Assembly (NCBI GenBank): GCA_964509505.1 | Contig: CAZDYP010000004.1 | Coordinates: 1-64,000 of the forward strand | Reading direction: 5' to 3' | Source of the DNA: CAZDYP01 sp964509505 | GTDB lineage: Bacteria; Chloroflexota; Anaerolineae; JACRMK01 | DNA: 64,000 bases | Part shown: in pieces, positions 53,967-63,085 of the stretch | Layout of the letters: every line of letters starts with the position of its first letter | Numbering within the stretch: position 1 is the stretch's first letter | Position numbers and translations under genes: made by a program | The notes under the pieces: generated by a model | What the model saw: only the letters and a program-made list of their open reading frames with translations | The model's database searches: none | What the model was told of the DNA's origin: nothing

Positions 53967-54743
53967 TCAATGCAACAGCTCGCGCATTTTCGCGCGTGTA
54001 TCGGCGGCGAGGACGAGCGACTCGCCGACCAGAATGGCTTGCGCGCCCGCGCCGCGCACGCGCTCGACCTCGGCGCGCGTGTGAATGCCGCTTTCGGCGA
54101 CGACGACGCAATCGGTTGGTATCAGTGGCCGCAGCTGTTCGGTCACTGCAAGGTCTGTGCGAAACGTCTTGAGGTCACGGTTGTTGATGCCGATGAGTGA
54201 TGGCTTGAACGGCAAGACACGGCGCAACTCCGCTTCCGTGTGAACTTCGATGAGCGCAGCCATACCCAACTGATGCGTGAGCCGCAAAAATGATGCGAGC
54301 CGCGTGTCATCCAAAATCGCTACGATAAGCAGAATGGCATCGGCGCCCGCCACGCGCGCTTCACAAATTTGCGCCTCGTCAATGATGAAATCTTTGCGGA
54401 GGATGGGCAACGCGACAGCGGCGCGCGCGGCGCGCAAATCGTCGAGCGAACCAGCGAAAAATTTTTCGTCGGTCAACACCGAAACGCACGCTGCGCCGCT
54501 CTCGGCGTAGGTGCGCGCGAGTTGCGCTGCATCGAGATCGGCGCGAAAAACGCCTTTCGATGGCGATTGGCGTTTCACCTCCGCAATGAGTCGTATTGCG
54601 CCAGCGGTCGCGCGCAAGGCGCCGACGAAATCGCGCGGCGGCATCGTGGCTTCGGCTTGCGCGCGCAATGTTGTGAGTGAGATACGCGCTCGTAATTGCG
54701 CCGCCTCAACTTCCTTTTGCGCGACAATTTCATCCAGAATCAT
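53967..54743 (-). CDS. trpC: Indole-3-glycerol phosphate synthase
   Basis: 258 residues. Marks are LIAEVKRQSPSKGVFRADLD with the catalytic Lys, SVLTDEKFFAGSLDDL, PILRKDFIIDEAQI, LIGINNRDLKTFRTDL and VVAESGIHTRAEVERV. It closes the indole ring. It begins 12 bp after trpD. Confidence 0.97.
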   Translation of the reverse strand: MILDEIVAQKEVEAAQLRARISLTTLRAQAEATMPPRDFVGALRATAGAIRLIAEVKRQSPSKGVFRADLDAAQLARTYAESGAACVSVLTDEKFFAGSLDDLRAARAAVALPILRKDFIIDEAQICEARVAGADAILLIVAILDDTRLASFLRLTHQLGMAALIEVHTEAELRRVLPFKPSLIGINNRDLKTFRTDLAVTEQLRPLIPTDCVVVAESGIHTRAEVERVRGAGAQAILVGESLVLAADTRAKMRELLH

Positions 54744-54755
54744 GGTGTTATCCGC

Positions 54756-55778
54756 TCACCTGGTCACTTTGTCATTCGTATATGCAATGAGCTCGTCCAA
54801 CTTCCGCAACGCTTTGCCCTTGTCAATCATCTCAGCAGCGAGCGCAATGCCATCGCGCAGTTCGTTGACGGCGCCCGCAGCGACGAAGGTCGCGCCCGCA
54901 TTGAGCAACACCGTGTCACGGCGCGCGCCCTTTTCGCCGCTCAAGATGGCGCGCGTGATAGTCGCGTTATCTTGCGGCGCGCCGCCGCGCAGCGCGTCGA
55001 GTGTCGCGCGCGTGAGCCCAAGTTCCGTCGCATCCAATTCGTAATGGCGCAAGCCAGCGCCATTGAACGCGCTGACTTTATTTGCGCCCAGCGTGTTCAA
55101 CTCATCCAAACCGCCCGCGCCATGCACAACCGTCGCGGCTTTGCCGCCAAGCGTTTGCAACACCTGAGCCATCACATTGGTCAACTGCGGATCATACACG
55201 CCAACGAGCAACACATTCGCGCCCGCGGGATTCGACAAGGGACCAAGGATGTTGAACACGGTGCGGATGCCGAGCTCGCGGCGGGGCCCAATCGCATGTT
55301 TCATCGCGGGGTGCAAGTTCGGCGCGAACAAAAACGTGATGCCTACCTCGTCAATGCACGCTGCTGCTTGTTCGGGCGTGAGGTGGATGTTCACACCCAA
55401 AGCCATTAACACATCGGCGCTGCCGGCTTTGGACGATACGGCGCGGTTGCCATGTTTGGCGACGTGCAACCCCGCGCCTGCGACGACGAACGCCGTCGTC
55501 GTGGAGATGTTGAAGGTATGCGCGCCGTCGCCGCCCGTGCCAACGATATCCACTAACAATCGGGCTTTAGGACGCACGGGCAGCGCATGGCTGCGCATGG
55601 CGCGCACACATCCCGCAATCTCTTCAGTGGTCTCCCCCTTGATGCGGAGCGCGGTGAGAAACGAGCCGATTTGCGCGGGCGTCGCATCGCCTGCCATGAT
55701 TTCATTCATTACGCCTTCCGCTTCTTCCATTGTCAAAGGCTTGCCCGTGACTAAGTGGGCAATCGCTTCGCGGATCAT
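54756..55778 (-). CDS. trpD: Anthranilate phosphoribosyltransferase
   Basis: 340 residues. DIVGTGGDGAHTFNISTTTA (PRPP-binding glycine loop), KHGNRAVSSKAGSADVLMAL, FLFAPNLHPAMKHAIGPRRE, LGIRTVFNILGPLSNPAG. It is the first structural gene after the T-box leader and has AAGGAGGG four bases before the ATG. trpE and trpG are not in the window. Confidence 0.97.
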   Translation of the reverse strand: MIREAIAHLVTGKPLTMEEAEGVMNEIMAGDATPAQIGSFLTALRIKGETTEEIAGCVRAMRSHALPVRPKARLLVDIVGTGGDGAHTFNISTTTAFVVAGAGLHVAKHGNRAVSSKAGSADVLMALGVNIHLTPEQAAACIDEVGITFLFAPNLHPAMKHAIGPRRELGIRTVFNILGPLSNPAGANVLLVGVYDPQLTNVMAQVLQTLGGKAATVVHGAGGLDELNTLGANKVSAFNGAGLRHYELDATELGLTRATLDALRGGAPQDNATITRAILSGEKGARRDTVLLNAGATFVAAGAVNELRDGIALAAEMIDKGKALRKLDELIAYTNDKVTR

Positions 55779-55856
55779 AATTCCCTCCTTGTCAATAGAC
55801 GGGAGATAGGAGACCGCAGTTTATTCACCGTCTGTCTTCCCTCTACCGTCTGATAA

Positions 55857-56165
55857 AAACAAAAAACCCCTCATCCCATTGGGACGAGAGGTTCTCGTGG
55901 TGCCACCCTGATTCAGTGGTCGGTGAACAGTAACACGATACAGTGTTCAGCGACAACCCTTTGCTCCAAGCTAACGGTGGAACTCCGTGTTGGATACTCG
56001 TATGATCCATTGACCGTATGACCAATTGACCAACTTTCTCGTTCAGGCTCGCAAGTCCATTCGCTTTAGGTCGTGTCGTCGCATTCGCACCACTTCATGC
56101 GACTCTCTGGGACACACACGCTAAAGTTACTTGTCTTGGTCAACGCCTGTGCGTTATGCGATTGT
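55857..56165 (-). promoter_or_regulatory. Tryptophan T-box riboswitch leader
   Basis: On the minus strand the leader shows an AGAGA-type motif near its start. A specifier loop follows with UGG (the Trp codon; complement at 56057-56059) in the context AAUGGAC. The T-box sequence AGGGTGGCACCACGAGAA is at about 55893-55910. Then comes a terminator (CCTCTCGTCCC with GGGATGAGGGG, then T6; 55857-55889). The T-box UGGC would pair with an acceptor end GCCA, fitting a tRNA with discriminator G as in tRNA-Trp. Uncharged tRNA-Trp should favour the antiterminator and switch on trpDCFBA. Confidence 0.93.
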
Positions 56166-56169
56166 GGAG

Positions 56170-56197
56170 ATTATAGGGAGTTCGCGCTGATTGTCAA
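56170..56197 (-). promoter_or_regulatory. Promoter of the trp operon
   Basis: Minus strand -35 TTGACA (56192-56197), 16-bp spacer, -10 TATAAT (56170-56175). Both hexamers are consensus. The -35 overlaps the stop codon of the upstream dgkA gene. Confidence 0.9.
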
Positions 56198-56577
56198 AAC
56201 AGCCAATACAAAATGATGAGCCACAAACGCGGTCCCAAAATAAACAAACCGACTAAGGTCGCAAAAATTGCCAGCAATAACACCGCGCCTGCCGCTGCAT
56301 CCTTTGCCACTTTCGCAAGCGGATGATGGTCGGGACTCATCAGATCAACGAGGCTCTCGACAACTGTATTCAACATTTCCGCCGCAAATATGACGCCCAT
56401 CGTCAAGGCGATGAGCGCCCACTCAATCGTTGTAATGCCAAGCCATAAGCCGAGCAACATGATGACGATGGCGACAGTGAGGTGAACGCGCATGTTGCGC
56501 TGCGTCACGACGACGTGCGCGATGCCCTCGAAAGCATAGCTGAAGCTTTTGAGGAAGGCTTGTATGGAGCGCTTCAT
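56194..56577 (-). CDS. dgkA: Diacylglycerol/undecaprenol kinase family protein
   Basis: 127 residues with three membrane segments. Family motif: AAEMLNTVVESLVDL, then HHPLAKVAKDAAAGAVLL, with the acidic residues that bind Mg-ATP. In Gram-positive-type members the substrate is undecaprenol, which would feed lipid-carrier recycling. The exact lipid cannot be told here. It follows ybeY on the same strand. Confidence 0.93.
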   Translation of the reverse strand: MKRSIQAFLKSFSYAFEGIAHVVVTQRNMRVHLTVAIVIMLLGLWLGITTIEWALIALTMGVIFAAEMLNTVVESLVDLMSPDHHPLAKVAKDAAAGAVLLLAIFATLVGLFILGPRLWLIILYWLF

Positions 56578-56663
56578 GGTTCAATGAAAAGTAAAAATGC
56601 TGAGTAAAAAGTAGTGAGTGGTACCCGCGATTATTTTTACCTACTCACGTTACGCTCTTACCG

Positions 56664-57236
56664 TCATTTCGAGCGGTTTTTGCGAGCAATCTCATTTTTA
56701 GCCAAAGCCTGCGTTTCCAAGCGCTGCATCGTCTCCTGTTCTGCCTGCGTGTAATGATCGTAACCGAGCAGATGCAAGACGCCATGGGTGAGCAGCACAT
56801 CAATTTCGCGCGCCAGCGAATGGCCAGCAGCTTTGGCTTGTCGCATCGCTTGAGGCAGCGCAATGATGATGTCGCCGAGAAATTCGTCGCTGGTCGGCGG
56901 CACACGAAAGGCGCGCGTCTGCTCGCGCGTGGGAAACGACAGCACATCGGTCGTGTCATCATGTCGCGCATATTGATGATTGAGGCGACGCATTGCGCGA
57001 TCGTTCACGAAGGCGAGCGCGATGGCGAAGCGCCCACGTTGTCGCGCGACTTGTAAAGCGCGCCGCGCGACACGATGCAAGCGCGACCTAGCGATGCAGG
57101 ACTCCCACGATTGGGCGACGTGCGCGCTCAACGAGAGACGTAACTGCCTCGCCCGTCGCGCTTTTCGATGGGGGCTGGTTAGGGTGGGGGTATTATTTTT
57201 CTCTTTCGGGAATCGTTGGAGTTTCAAGCCAAACAC
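56664..57236 (-). CDS. ybeY: Endoribonuclease YbeY
   Basis: The conserved core is complete: IALAFVNDRAMRRLNHQYAR, DDTTDVLSFPT, LGDIIIALPQ and the zinc site LTHGVLHLLGYDH (H-x3-H-x5-H). It matures rRNA 3' ends and takes part in ribosome quality control. The start is not clear. No ATG lies between the core and the upstream gene, so a GTG at 57236 (overlapping pgpH by 44 bp) or a TTG nearer the core are the options. The coordinate given is therefore provisional. Confidence 0.85.
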   Translation of the reverse strand: MFGLKLQRFPKEKNNTPTLTSPHRKARRARQLRLSLSAHVAQSWESCIARSRLHRVARRALQVARQRGRFAIALAFVNDRAMRRLNHQYARHDDTTDVLSFPTREQTRAFRVPPTSDEFLGDIIIALPQAMRQAKAAGHSLAREIDVLLTHGVLHLLGYDHYTQAEQETMQRLETQALAKNEIARKNRSK

Positions 57237-59346
57237 CTTGCGTTGGAGCGGGCAATGACTCGCGCGGATCACTGGGGTAAATGATGCGTGGATGGAACTG
57301 CCCTTGCAAAATCTCAAGAAACGCTTGGCGGATGCGATCCAAATCGCGCAAGTGCAAGTCGCATTCGTCGAGCTCGCCGCTCAATAGACGATCACGGAAA
57401 ATCGTTTTGAGGATGCTGTCCAATTCTTCCACGGTGCTGGGATGACGCGCGCGCGTGGTCGCTTCAGCGCCATCCGCGAGCATGATGATGGCCGCTTCGC
57501 GTGTTTGTGGACGCGGACCCGGATAACGGAACAATCGCTCGTCCACTTCGCCATTCGGCGCGCGTTGTTTCGCCACGCGATAAAAATATGTGACGAGCAT
57601 CGTGCCGTGATGTTGCGGAATGGCATCCACAATTTGGCGCGGCAGACGATATTGGCGCGCGAGCATGACGCCGTCAATGACATGCTGGATGATGATACGC
57701 GCGCTTTGATAAGGGTCGTTGAGTTCGTCGTGAGGATTGACGCGGTTCGCTTGGTTCTCGATGAAGAAAAACGGCTGCGTTAGTTTGCCGATGTCGTGAT
57801 AATAGGAGGCCACACGGGCCAACAGTGGGTCGGCGCCGATGGCTTCGGCGGCGTGTTCCGCCATGTTGCTAATCATCAAGGTATGCGAATAGGTACCGGG
57901 CGCATTCAGCAGCAGCTGTCGCAACAAGGGATGCGTGGGGCGCGCGAGCTCTTGCAATTGGGTGGGCGTCACAATACCTAAATAATGTCCGGCCAGTGTG
58001 TAGCCCGCAAGGGTGAGGCTGACCGTGAGAATCGCGTTCAGTCCCGCCGCGCCCAAGCGCAGCCCTACCAGCTCAAGCGTAATCGGTTGCGGCGCGATGA
58101 AAATGAAAATCAAAATAATACTGACGTTAGATAGCGTCGTCAGCACCCCCGCGCGCGCAAAAGCGTTCATGCGGTCGGCGCGCTGCAAGCCCAGCGCCGC
58201 AAGCGCCGCGCCGACGAAGGCATACGTCACCAATTCTAACGCCATGGCGCTGCTTGCCAACTGCCCCACCGCTAAGCTCAAGCAGGCTGCCACGACGATG
58301 GCTGTCGGCATGCCGCAGATCAGCGCGAGCATCATACTGACGACAGGCATCGGCAGCAAATAGGGCAAGATGTTGTGTTCGGGGATGATGAACTTCGCCG
58401 AGAGCAAAACCAACGCCGCTAAACTTACCAACAAAATGAAGCGCCGCCAATCCAGCCACAGACGCGCTGGTTGACGCACGAAGTAAAATGCCATAACGCT
58501 CGCCAATACCATTGCAAACAAGAGCGACCCACTGAGCTCGCGCCAACTGCGCGCCGCTTGCAACAGGTCCAACGCTTTGAGTTTTTCGATGGTAACGGGC
58601 GTGATGACATCGCCTTCACTCACAATCGTTTGGTCTTTGAGGATGGTGATGGTCTCTGGCGGCACAGCGCGGCGTTTCGCTTCACGCAATTTTTCTGTCT
58701 GGTCCGGATTGGGCAGCCGATTGGGCGCAACGAAACCTTTCATCAATTCCCCGATGAGCTCGCTCTCATCGCGCGTCAGGTCGCGCGAGACGTACCGCGA
58801 GAGGCGTTGTCGCGCTTCGCTAAGTTCTTCGGGGCGCATCTCGCTGCGCATAGTCTCTTGCAACGCATCCAACGCGCCGCGCTCGAACAACGCCCAACGC
58901 GCGTCGTCGAGATTGAGCGTGGCCGTGAACACGAATCCACGCGTGGCAAGTTCTGGGATTTGCGCCAGCCATGTATGTTTCTGCGCGAGTGAAGTGTAGG
59001 GGTCATGGCGCAACGCATCCGCATATTTGAGTACGCTTTGCGCGCGCGCTAATTGTTGTCGGCCAATCTGTGGGTCGAGAGGGTCATATACTTCGGGGAC
59101 AGCCGCCGCGGCTTTAGCGCGCGCAGCTTCCGTCTGTGAGAGACTTTCAAAGGTGATAGAGCGCGGAGCNNNNNNNNNNGTAATGCGGATGCGGCTCACT
59201 TCGCCTGCGGTGAAGGCATATTGCTTCGGCGGAAATTCCCACCAAAAGAACGCGGTGAAGATAAGGGTGAGCGCGCAGGCGAGTATGAGCGCACGCTGAG
59301 TGGTCGGAGACACATTCAGATTTGATAAAACCTCTCGCACGCTCAT
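57193..59346 (-). CDS. pgpH: 7TM-HD receptor, PgpH-type cyclic-di-AMP phosphodiesterase
   Basis: 717 residues including about 3 hidden by a 10-N gap near residue 57. One N-terminal membrane segment, a large outer 7TMR-HDED domain (about 55-270), seven membrane segments (about 270-460), then a cytoplasmic HD domain with SNMAEHAAEAIGADPLLARV, YYHDIGKL (the H-D pair), IIQHVIDGVMLARQYRLPRQ, PQHHGTM and LADGAEATTRA. In Listeria and relatives PgpH breaks down c-di-AMP. It is followed by ybeY and dgkA, a common neighbourhood. Confidence 0.92.
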   Translation of the reverse strand: MSVREVLSNLNVSPTTQRALILACALTLIFTAFFWWEFPPKQYAFTAGEVSRIRIXXXXAPRSITFESLSQTEAARAKAAAAVPEVYDPLDPQIGRQQLARAQSVLKYADALRHDPYTSLAQKHTWLAQIPELATRGFVFTATLNLDDARWALFERGALDALQETMRSEMRPEELSEARQRLSRYVSRDLTRDESELIGELMKGFVAPNRLPNPDQTEKLREAKRRAVPPETITILKDQTIVSEGDVITPVTIEKLKALDLLQAARSWRELSGSLLFAMVLASVMAFYFVRQPARLWLDWRRFILLVSLAALVLLSAKFIIPEHNILPYLLPMPVVSMMLALICGMPTAIVVAACLSLAVGQLASSAMALELVTYAFVGAALAALGLQRADRMNAFARAGVLTTLSNVSIILIFIFIAPQPITLELVGLRLGAAGLNAILTVSLTLAGYTLAGHYLGIVTPTQLQELARPTHPLLRQLLLNAPGTYSHTLMISNMAEHAAEAIGADPLLARVASYYHDIGKLTQPFFFIENQANRVNPHDELNDPYQSARIIIQHVIDGVMLARQYRLPRQIVDAIPQHHGTMLVTYFYRVAKQRAPNGEVDERLFRYPGPRPQTREAAIIMLADGAEATTRARHPSTVEELDSILKTIFRDRLLSGELDECDLHLRDLDRIRQAFLEILQGQFHPRIIYPSDPRESLPAPTQGVWLETPTIPEREK
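59170..59179. other. Assembly gap (10 N) in pgpH
   Basis: The frame is kept on both sides as written, but the real length is unknown, so about three or more residues after RIRI are missing. Confidence 0.95.
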
Positions 59347-59354
59347 AAGTTTCT

Positions 59355-59462
59355 CTGCAGTGAACAGTCAACAGTGAACAATGAACAGGTATCAGTACTC
59401 AGTTGTATGTTCATAGCCTCGCGGTGACTTTACACTGAGCACGGTTGACTGATAACTGTTCA
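59355..59462. repeat. Heptamer repeat (AACAGTG type) with inverted half
   Basis: AACAGTC, AACAGTG, AACAATG, AACAGGT units and, after a centre, the inverse TGACTGATAACTGTTCACTGT. It fills the gap between yqeY and pgpH and reaches the yqeY stop. Confidence 0.7.
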
Positions 59463-59930
59463 CTGTGGTTGCGCCAACAATTCTTTCACGATTTGATTGA
59501 CGAGCTTGCCATCGGCTTTGCCCTTGACAAGCGGCATGAGTTTTTGCATAACCGCACCCATTTGCTTTTCGGACGTGGCGCCACTATCGGCAATCGCCTG
59601 ACGCGCCAACGGAATAATTTCGTCGCGTCCCATTTGCTTCGGCAAATAACCTTCGATGATAACGAGCTCGGCTTGTTCTTTGGCTACGAGGTCGGCGCGT
59701 CCGCCTTGCGCGAAGCCCGCAATGGCTTCGCGGCGACGTTTCGCTTCGCGGGTTAAGACTTCGACTACATCCGCATCTGTCAACCCCTCGGCGCGCTTTT
59801 GTGGATCGAGTGTGTCCACCTCTTTTTGTTTGATCGCAGCCAGCAATAAACGTAACGTATCGCGCCGCACATTATCTTTGGCAAGCATCGCCTGTTTCAA
59901 ATCAGTGTTTAGTGTGTCTTTGAGAGTCAT
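59460..59930 (-). CDS. GatB/YqeY domain protein
   Basis: 156 residues, the normal length of stand-alone YqeY. The pattern LNTDLKQAMLAKDNVRRDTL, KRRREAIAGFAQGGRADLVA, IIEGYLPKQMGRDEI and the MGAVMQKLMPLVKGKADGKL end are typical. The domain is the tRNA-binding tail of the GatB amidotransferase subunit; alone its role is uncertain but likely tRNA-linked. It stands between the HIT gene and pgpH. Confidence 0.93.
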   Translation of the reverse strand: MTLKDTLNTDLKQAMLAKDNVRRDTLRLLLAAIKQKEVDTLDPQKRAEGLTDADVVEVLTREAKRRREAIAGFAQGGRADLVAKEQAELVIIEGYLPKQMGRDEIIPLARQAIADSGATSEKQMGAVMQKLMPLVKGKADGKLVNQIVKELLAQPQ

Positions 59931-60036
59931 AGATCCTCAGTGTTCAGCCTGCGACCAGTTCAGGCTGCGGTGTTCAAGGTATGATGAGTAGTGTGCCGTT
60001 TCATTGAACCCTAACAACTGGACACGGAATACTCGT

Positions 60037-60381
60037 TTAGCCGGGGGGCCATTTCAACAAACGCCCTGCCAGCAGGTGAAAATGCAAATGATCAACGAGC
60101 TGCCCTCCATCACGTCCGGCGTTGGCAACAAGACGAAAGCCGCCACCCGCAAACCCTTCTTGCCGCGCGATAGAATTTGCCGCCAGAATAATCCGCCCTA
60201 TGAGGTACGCGTCGTCCTCCGTCACTGCCAATGGGCCTGCGAGGTGTTTGTTGGTGACGATCAGAATGTGTGTGGGCGCTTGTGGGTGAATGTCGCGAAA
60301 CGCCGTCACCCATTCGTCTTGGTATATGCGCTTGCTGGGCGCTTCGCCGCGCACGATTTTGCAAAAGATACAATCGTCCAT
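60037..60381 (-). CDS. HIT family nucleotide hydrolase (HinT-like)
   Basis: 114 residues. The N-terminus CIFCKIVRGEAPSKRIYQDE and the histidine triad LVDHLHFHLLAGR (H-x-H-x-H) are those of HinT. Such enzymes hydrolyse purine nucleotide phosphoramidates and aminoacyl adenylates. It lies 33 bp downstream of mtaB on the same strand. Confidence 0.95.
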   Translation of the reverse strand: MDDCIFCKIVRGEAPSKRIYQDEWVTAFRDIHPQAPTHILIVTNKHLAGPLAVTEDDAYLIGRIILAANSIARQEGFAGGGFRLVANAGRDGGQLVDHLHFHLLAGRLLKWPPG

Positions 60382-60414
60382 AGCCGCTCGTCACTGGTCG
60401 TTAGTCGCTCGCCG

Positions 60415-61680
60415 CTAACTCATCTCGCTCAGCAACTCGCCAGACATTCCATCTCCGCCGAAGCCGACGATGCGTGTTGGCGTGATGCGATTATGCCAAT
60501 CGTCAGCACTCGCGCAAAACACGCGCACGTAGTTGTCGGTAAAACCTGTCCAATACCCCTGCGCTTGTTGTTCCCACAATACCTTGAACGTCTGACCGAT
60601 GAGCGTCTCGCGGAAGCAGCGCGCCGTCGCAGCCGTGACTTGGCGCATCGCTTCGCTGCGCGCTTGCTTCACGCGCTCTGACGCTTGCCCGCGCATCGTC
60701 GCCGCTTCGGTGCCTGCGCGCGGCGAAAACGGGAACACGTGCGCCTGCGAAAATTGCATCTGCGCGACGAAACGCAACGACGCCTCGAACTCCTGCTCAC
60801 TCTCATTGGGAAAGCCCACAATGATATCCGTGCTGATGCCAATGTTTGGAATACGTTTGCGCGCCGACTCGATCCGTGCGGCATATTGGCGCGTGTTGTA
60901 ACCGCGTCTCATGCGTCGCAACGTCGCATCACAGCCCGCTTGCAACGGCAAATGCAGATGGCGACACAGCCGCGCATCGCCCCACAAGTCGAGCAATTCA
61001 TCCGACGCGCCCCACGGTTCGAGCGACGACAGACGAATGCGTGGTATTGTCGTCTGCGCCAATAACGCACGCACCAACGCCGCCAGATTGGCGTTCAGGT
61101 CGCGCCCATAAGACGCCGCGTGCAAGCCCGTCAACACGATTTCGTGAAAGCCTTCTGCGACGAGCATATTCACCTCGCGCACAATCGCTGCGATCGGACG
61201 GCTGCGTTCCTCGCCGCGCGCGAGCCGCGAGACGCAATACGCGCATGCGTTCCCACAGCCATCCTGAATTTTCACGAAGGCGCGTGTGCGCGTGTGCGGC
61301 AATGGGAACGCCTCGCTTACCTGCGCGTCGGGCGGCGACAAGAGTCCGCGCTCCAGCAGCAATGGGATGAGCTGTTCCTTCTCCTTGTGTCCTGTAACAC
61401 ACGCGACGCCATCCACATCTGCAAAAAATTCGGGCTCGATTTCAGAAGCGCAACCCGTGATGACGGTGAGCGCGTGCGGCGCGGCGCGATGCGCATAGCG
61501 CGCGAGCTGACGCGATTCGCGGGTCGCCTTGTGCGTGACCGCGCAGGTGTTGATGATTTGTAATTCCGCTTGCGCTGCGTCCATCACGACATCGTGGCCG
61601 AGCATGGCAAACTCGCGCGCGATGCGATCCGATTCGCTTTGATTGAGGCGACAGCCCAAGGTGGTGACGTGAACTTTCAT
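60415..61680 (-). CDS. mtaB: tRNA (N6-threonylcarbamoyladenosine(37)-C2)-methylthiotransferase
   Basis: 421 residues from ATG 61680 (MKVHVTTLGCRLNQSESDRI). UPF0004 domain with its Cys cluster (TLGC, INTCAVTHKA, ITGCASEI), a radical-SAM motif C-x3-C-x2-C in DGCGNACAYCV, and a shortened TRAM-like end. It converts t6A37 to ms2t6A37 in tRNAs that read ANN codons. Members of this family can be confused with RimO or MiaB; the GCRLNQ-ES start favours MtaB. Confidence 0.93.
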   Translation of the reverse strand: MKVHVTTLGCRLNQSESDRIAREFAMLGHDVVMDAAQAELQIINTCAVTHKATRESRQLARYAHRAAPHALTVITGCASEIEPEFFADVDGVACVTGHKEKEQLIPLLLERGLLSPPDAQVSEAFPLPHTRTRAFVKIQDGCGNACAYCVSRLARGEERSRPIAAIVREVNMLVAEGFHEIVLTGLHAASYGRDLNANLAALVRALLAQTTIPRIRLSSLEPWGASDELLDLWGDARLCRHLHLPLQAGCDATLRRMRRGYNTRQYAARIESARKRIPNIGISTDIIVGFPNESEQEFEASLRFVAQMQFSQAHVFPFSPRAGTEAATMRGQASERVKQARSEAMRQVTAATARCFRETLIGQTFKVLWEQQAQGYWTGFTDNYVRVFCASADDWHNRITPTRIVGFGGDGMSGELLSEMS

Positions 61681-61786
61681 AACGAGAATGATGATACCAC
61701 AGAAGCAGAAAATTTCGCCAACAAACAAAAAGGGTGATGAGCCATTACGTCGCCCACCACCCGTTATCCGCGATTCACCCAACCCG

Positions 61787-62911
61787 CTACACGCCAAACG
61801 CATCCTTCATCTTGTCGAAGAAGCCTTTGGGTTGCTCCACCACTTCTTTGCCTAGCGTCTTCGCCAATTGTTTGAACAGCTTGCGTTGCTCTTCGGTCAG
61901 GTCGGTAGGCGTCATCACATGCACGGTCACGATTTCGTCGCCGCGTCCTTTGCGCCGCAAATACGGCACGCCTTTTTCAGGCAGGCGGAATTGTTTGCCC
62001 GTCTGTGTCCCAGCTGGAATCTTGAACGATGTATCGCCGTCCAATGTCGGCACCACAATTTCGTCGCCCAGCGCTGCCTGAGCCATGTTGATGAAGACAT
62101 CCAACAAAATATCGTTTTCGTGGCGACGGAAAAACTTGTGCGGCTTTACTTTCACTTGCACGTAGAGGTTGCCCGGCGGGCCACCGTTGACGCCCGGCTC
62201 GCCTTGTCCCGAATAGCGAATGCTTACGTTGTCGTCCACACCCGGTTCGATGGTAATGCTCAGTCTATGCGTTTTGACGACCCGCTTGTAGCCATGACAT
62301 TCATGGCAGGGGGTGGCGACAATCTCGCCCTCGCCGTTGCAACGTTCGCAGGTGGTGACATTGACCATCGCGCCCAGAATGGTTTGTTGCATGCGTCGCA
62401 CTTCACCCGAGCCGTTGCACTGTGGGCAGCGTTTGGGTTGTGTGCCTGGCTCCGCGCCGCTCCCCTTGCATGTATCGCAAATATCATGACGCTGAATCTC
62501 GACTTCTTTTTCCACGCCGAAGGCGGCTTCTTCAAACGTAATCGTCAACAGCTGTCGCAGGTCTGCGCCACGACGCGGTGCGCGACGTTGCGCTGCGCCA
62601 CTGGCGCGCGCGAAGCCGCCGAACAAATCCTCGAAGATGTCGCTGAAGCCCGTGAAGCCCGTGAAATCAGCCGCGCCTGAACCGTTACGCACGCCCGCAT
62701 GACCATAGCGATCATAGAGCGAGCGCTTCTCTTCGTCGCTCAAAATTTCGTAGGCTTCGTTAATCTCTTTGAATTTGGCGGTGGCGCCTGCTTCTTTGTT
62801 GCGGTCAGGATGATACTGCATAGCGAGCTTGCGATAGGCTTTCTTGATGTCATCGCTGCTTGCGCCGCGCTGCACTCCTAGCACTTCATAGTAATCACGC
62901 TTGTTACTCAT
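61787..62911 (-). CDS. dnaJ: Chaperone DnaJ
   Basis: 374 residues: J-domain (1-70, HPD in [10 protein letters not shown]), a short Gly/Phe region, four CxxCxGxG-type zinc motifs ([30 protein letters not shown]; the last is partial), and the C-terminal substrate-binding part. It stimulates DnaK ATPase. It follows dnaK on the same strand across a repeat-filled gap. Confidence 0.97.
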   Translation of the reverse strand: MSNKRDYYEVLGVQRGASSDDIKKAYRKLAMQYHPDRNKEAGATAKFKEINEAYEILSDEEKRSLYDRYGHAGVRNGSGAADFTGFTGFSDIFEDLFGGFARASGAAQRRAPRRGADLRQLLTITFEEAAFGVEKEVEIQRHDICDTCKGSGAEPGTQPKRCPQCNGSGEVRRMQQTILGAMVNVTTCERCNGEGEIVATPCHECHGYKRVVKTHRLSITIEPGVDDNVSIRYSGQGEPGVNGGPPGNLYVQVKVKPHKFFRRHENDILLDVFINMAQAALGDEIVVPTLDGDTSFKIPAGTQTGKQFRLPEKGVPYLRRKGRGDEIVTVHVMTPTDLTEEQRKLFKQLAKTLGKEVVEQPKGFFDKMKDAFGV

Positions 62912-62952
62912 GGCGCAGAAAGTTTACTCCATTACAGAGAGGGAGACAAGTA

Positions 62953-63085
62953 AATGAGCAAACGGGTAAACGAGGCAACGGGTAAGCGGATAAACGAGGA
63001 AACGGGTAAACGAGGCAACGAGGAAATTTTGATGAACCTCGTTTACTCGTCCACCCGTTTACTCGTTCACTCGCCCCTCGTTTAC
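62953..63085. repeat. Heptamer repeat (AAACGGG/TAAACGA type) with inverted half
   Basis: A long run of 7-bp units (AAACGGG, TAAACGA, GGCAACG and similar) up to about 63030, then the inverse (CTCGTTTAC, CCCGTTTAC). It occupies the dnaK-dnaJ gap and ends at the dnaK stop codon. Confidence 0.85.

Noticed and set aside
55843..56025. A 60-residue minus-strand frame with three Trp codons upstream of trpD, as a trp leader peptide
   Set aside because: It overlaps the T-box and terminator, lacks a good ribosome-binding site, and its Trp codons are not adjacent. The T-box explains the control.
62953..63085. CRISPR-like array in the dnaK-dnaJ gap and other heptamer arrays
   Set aside because: Units are 7 bp in direct contact with no unique spacers, and no cas gene is present.
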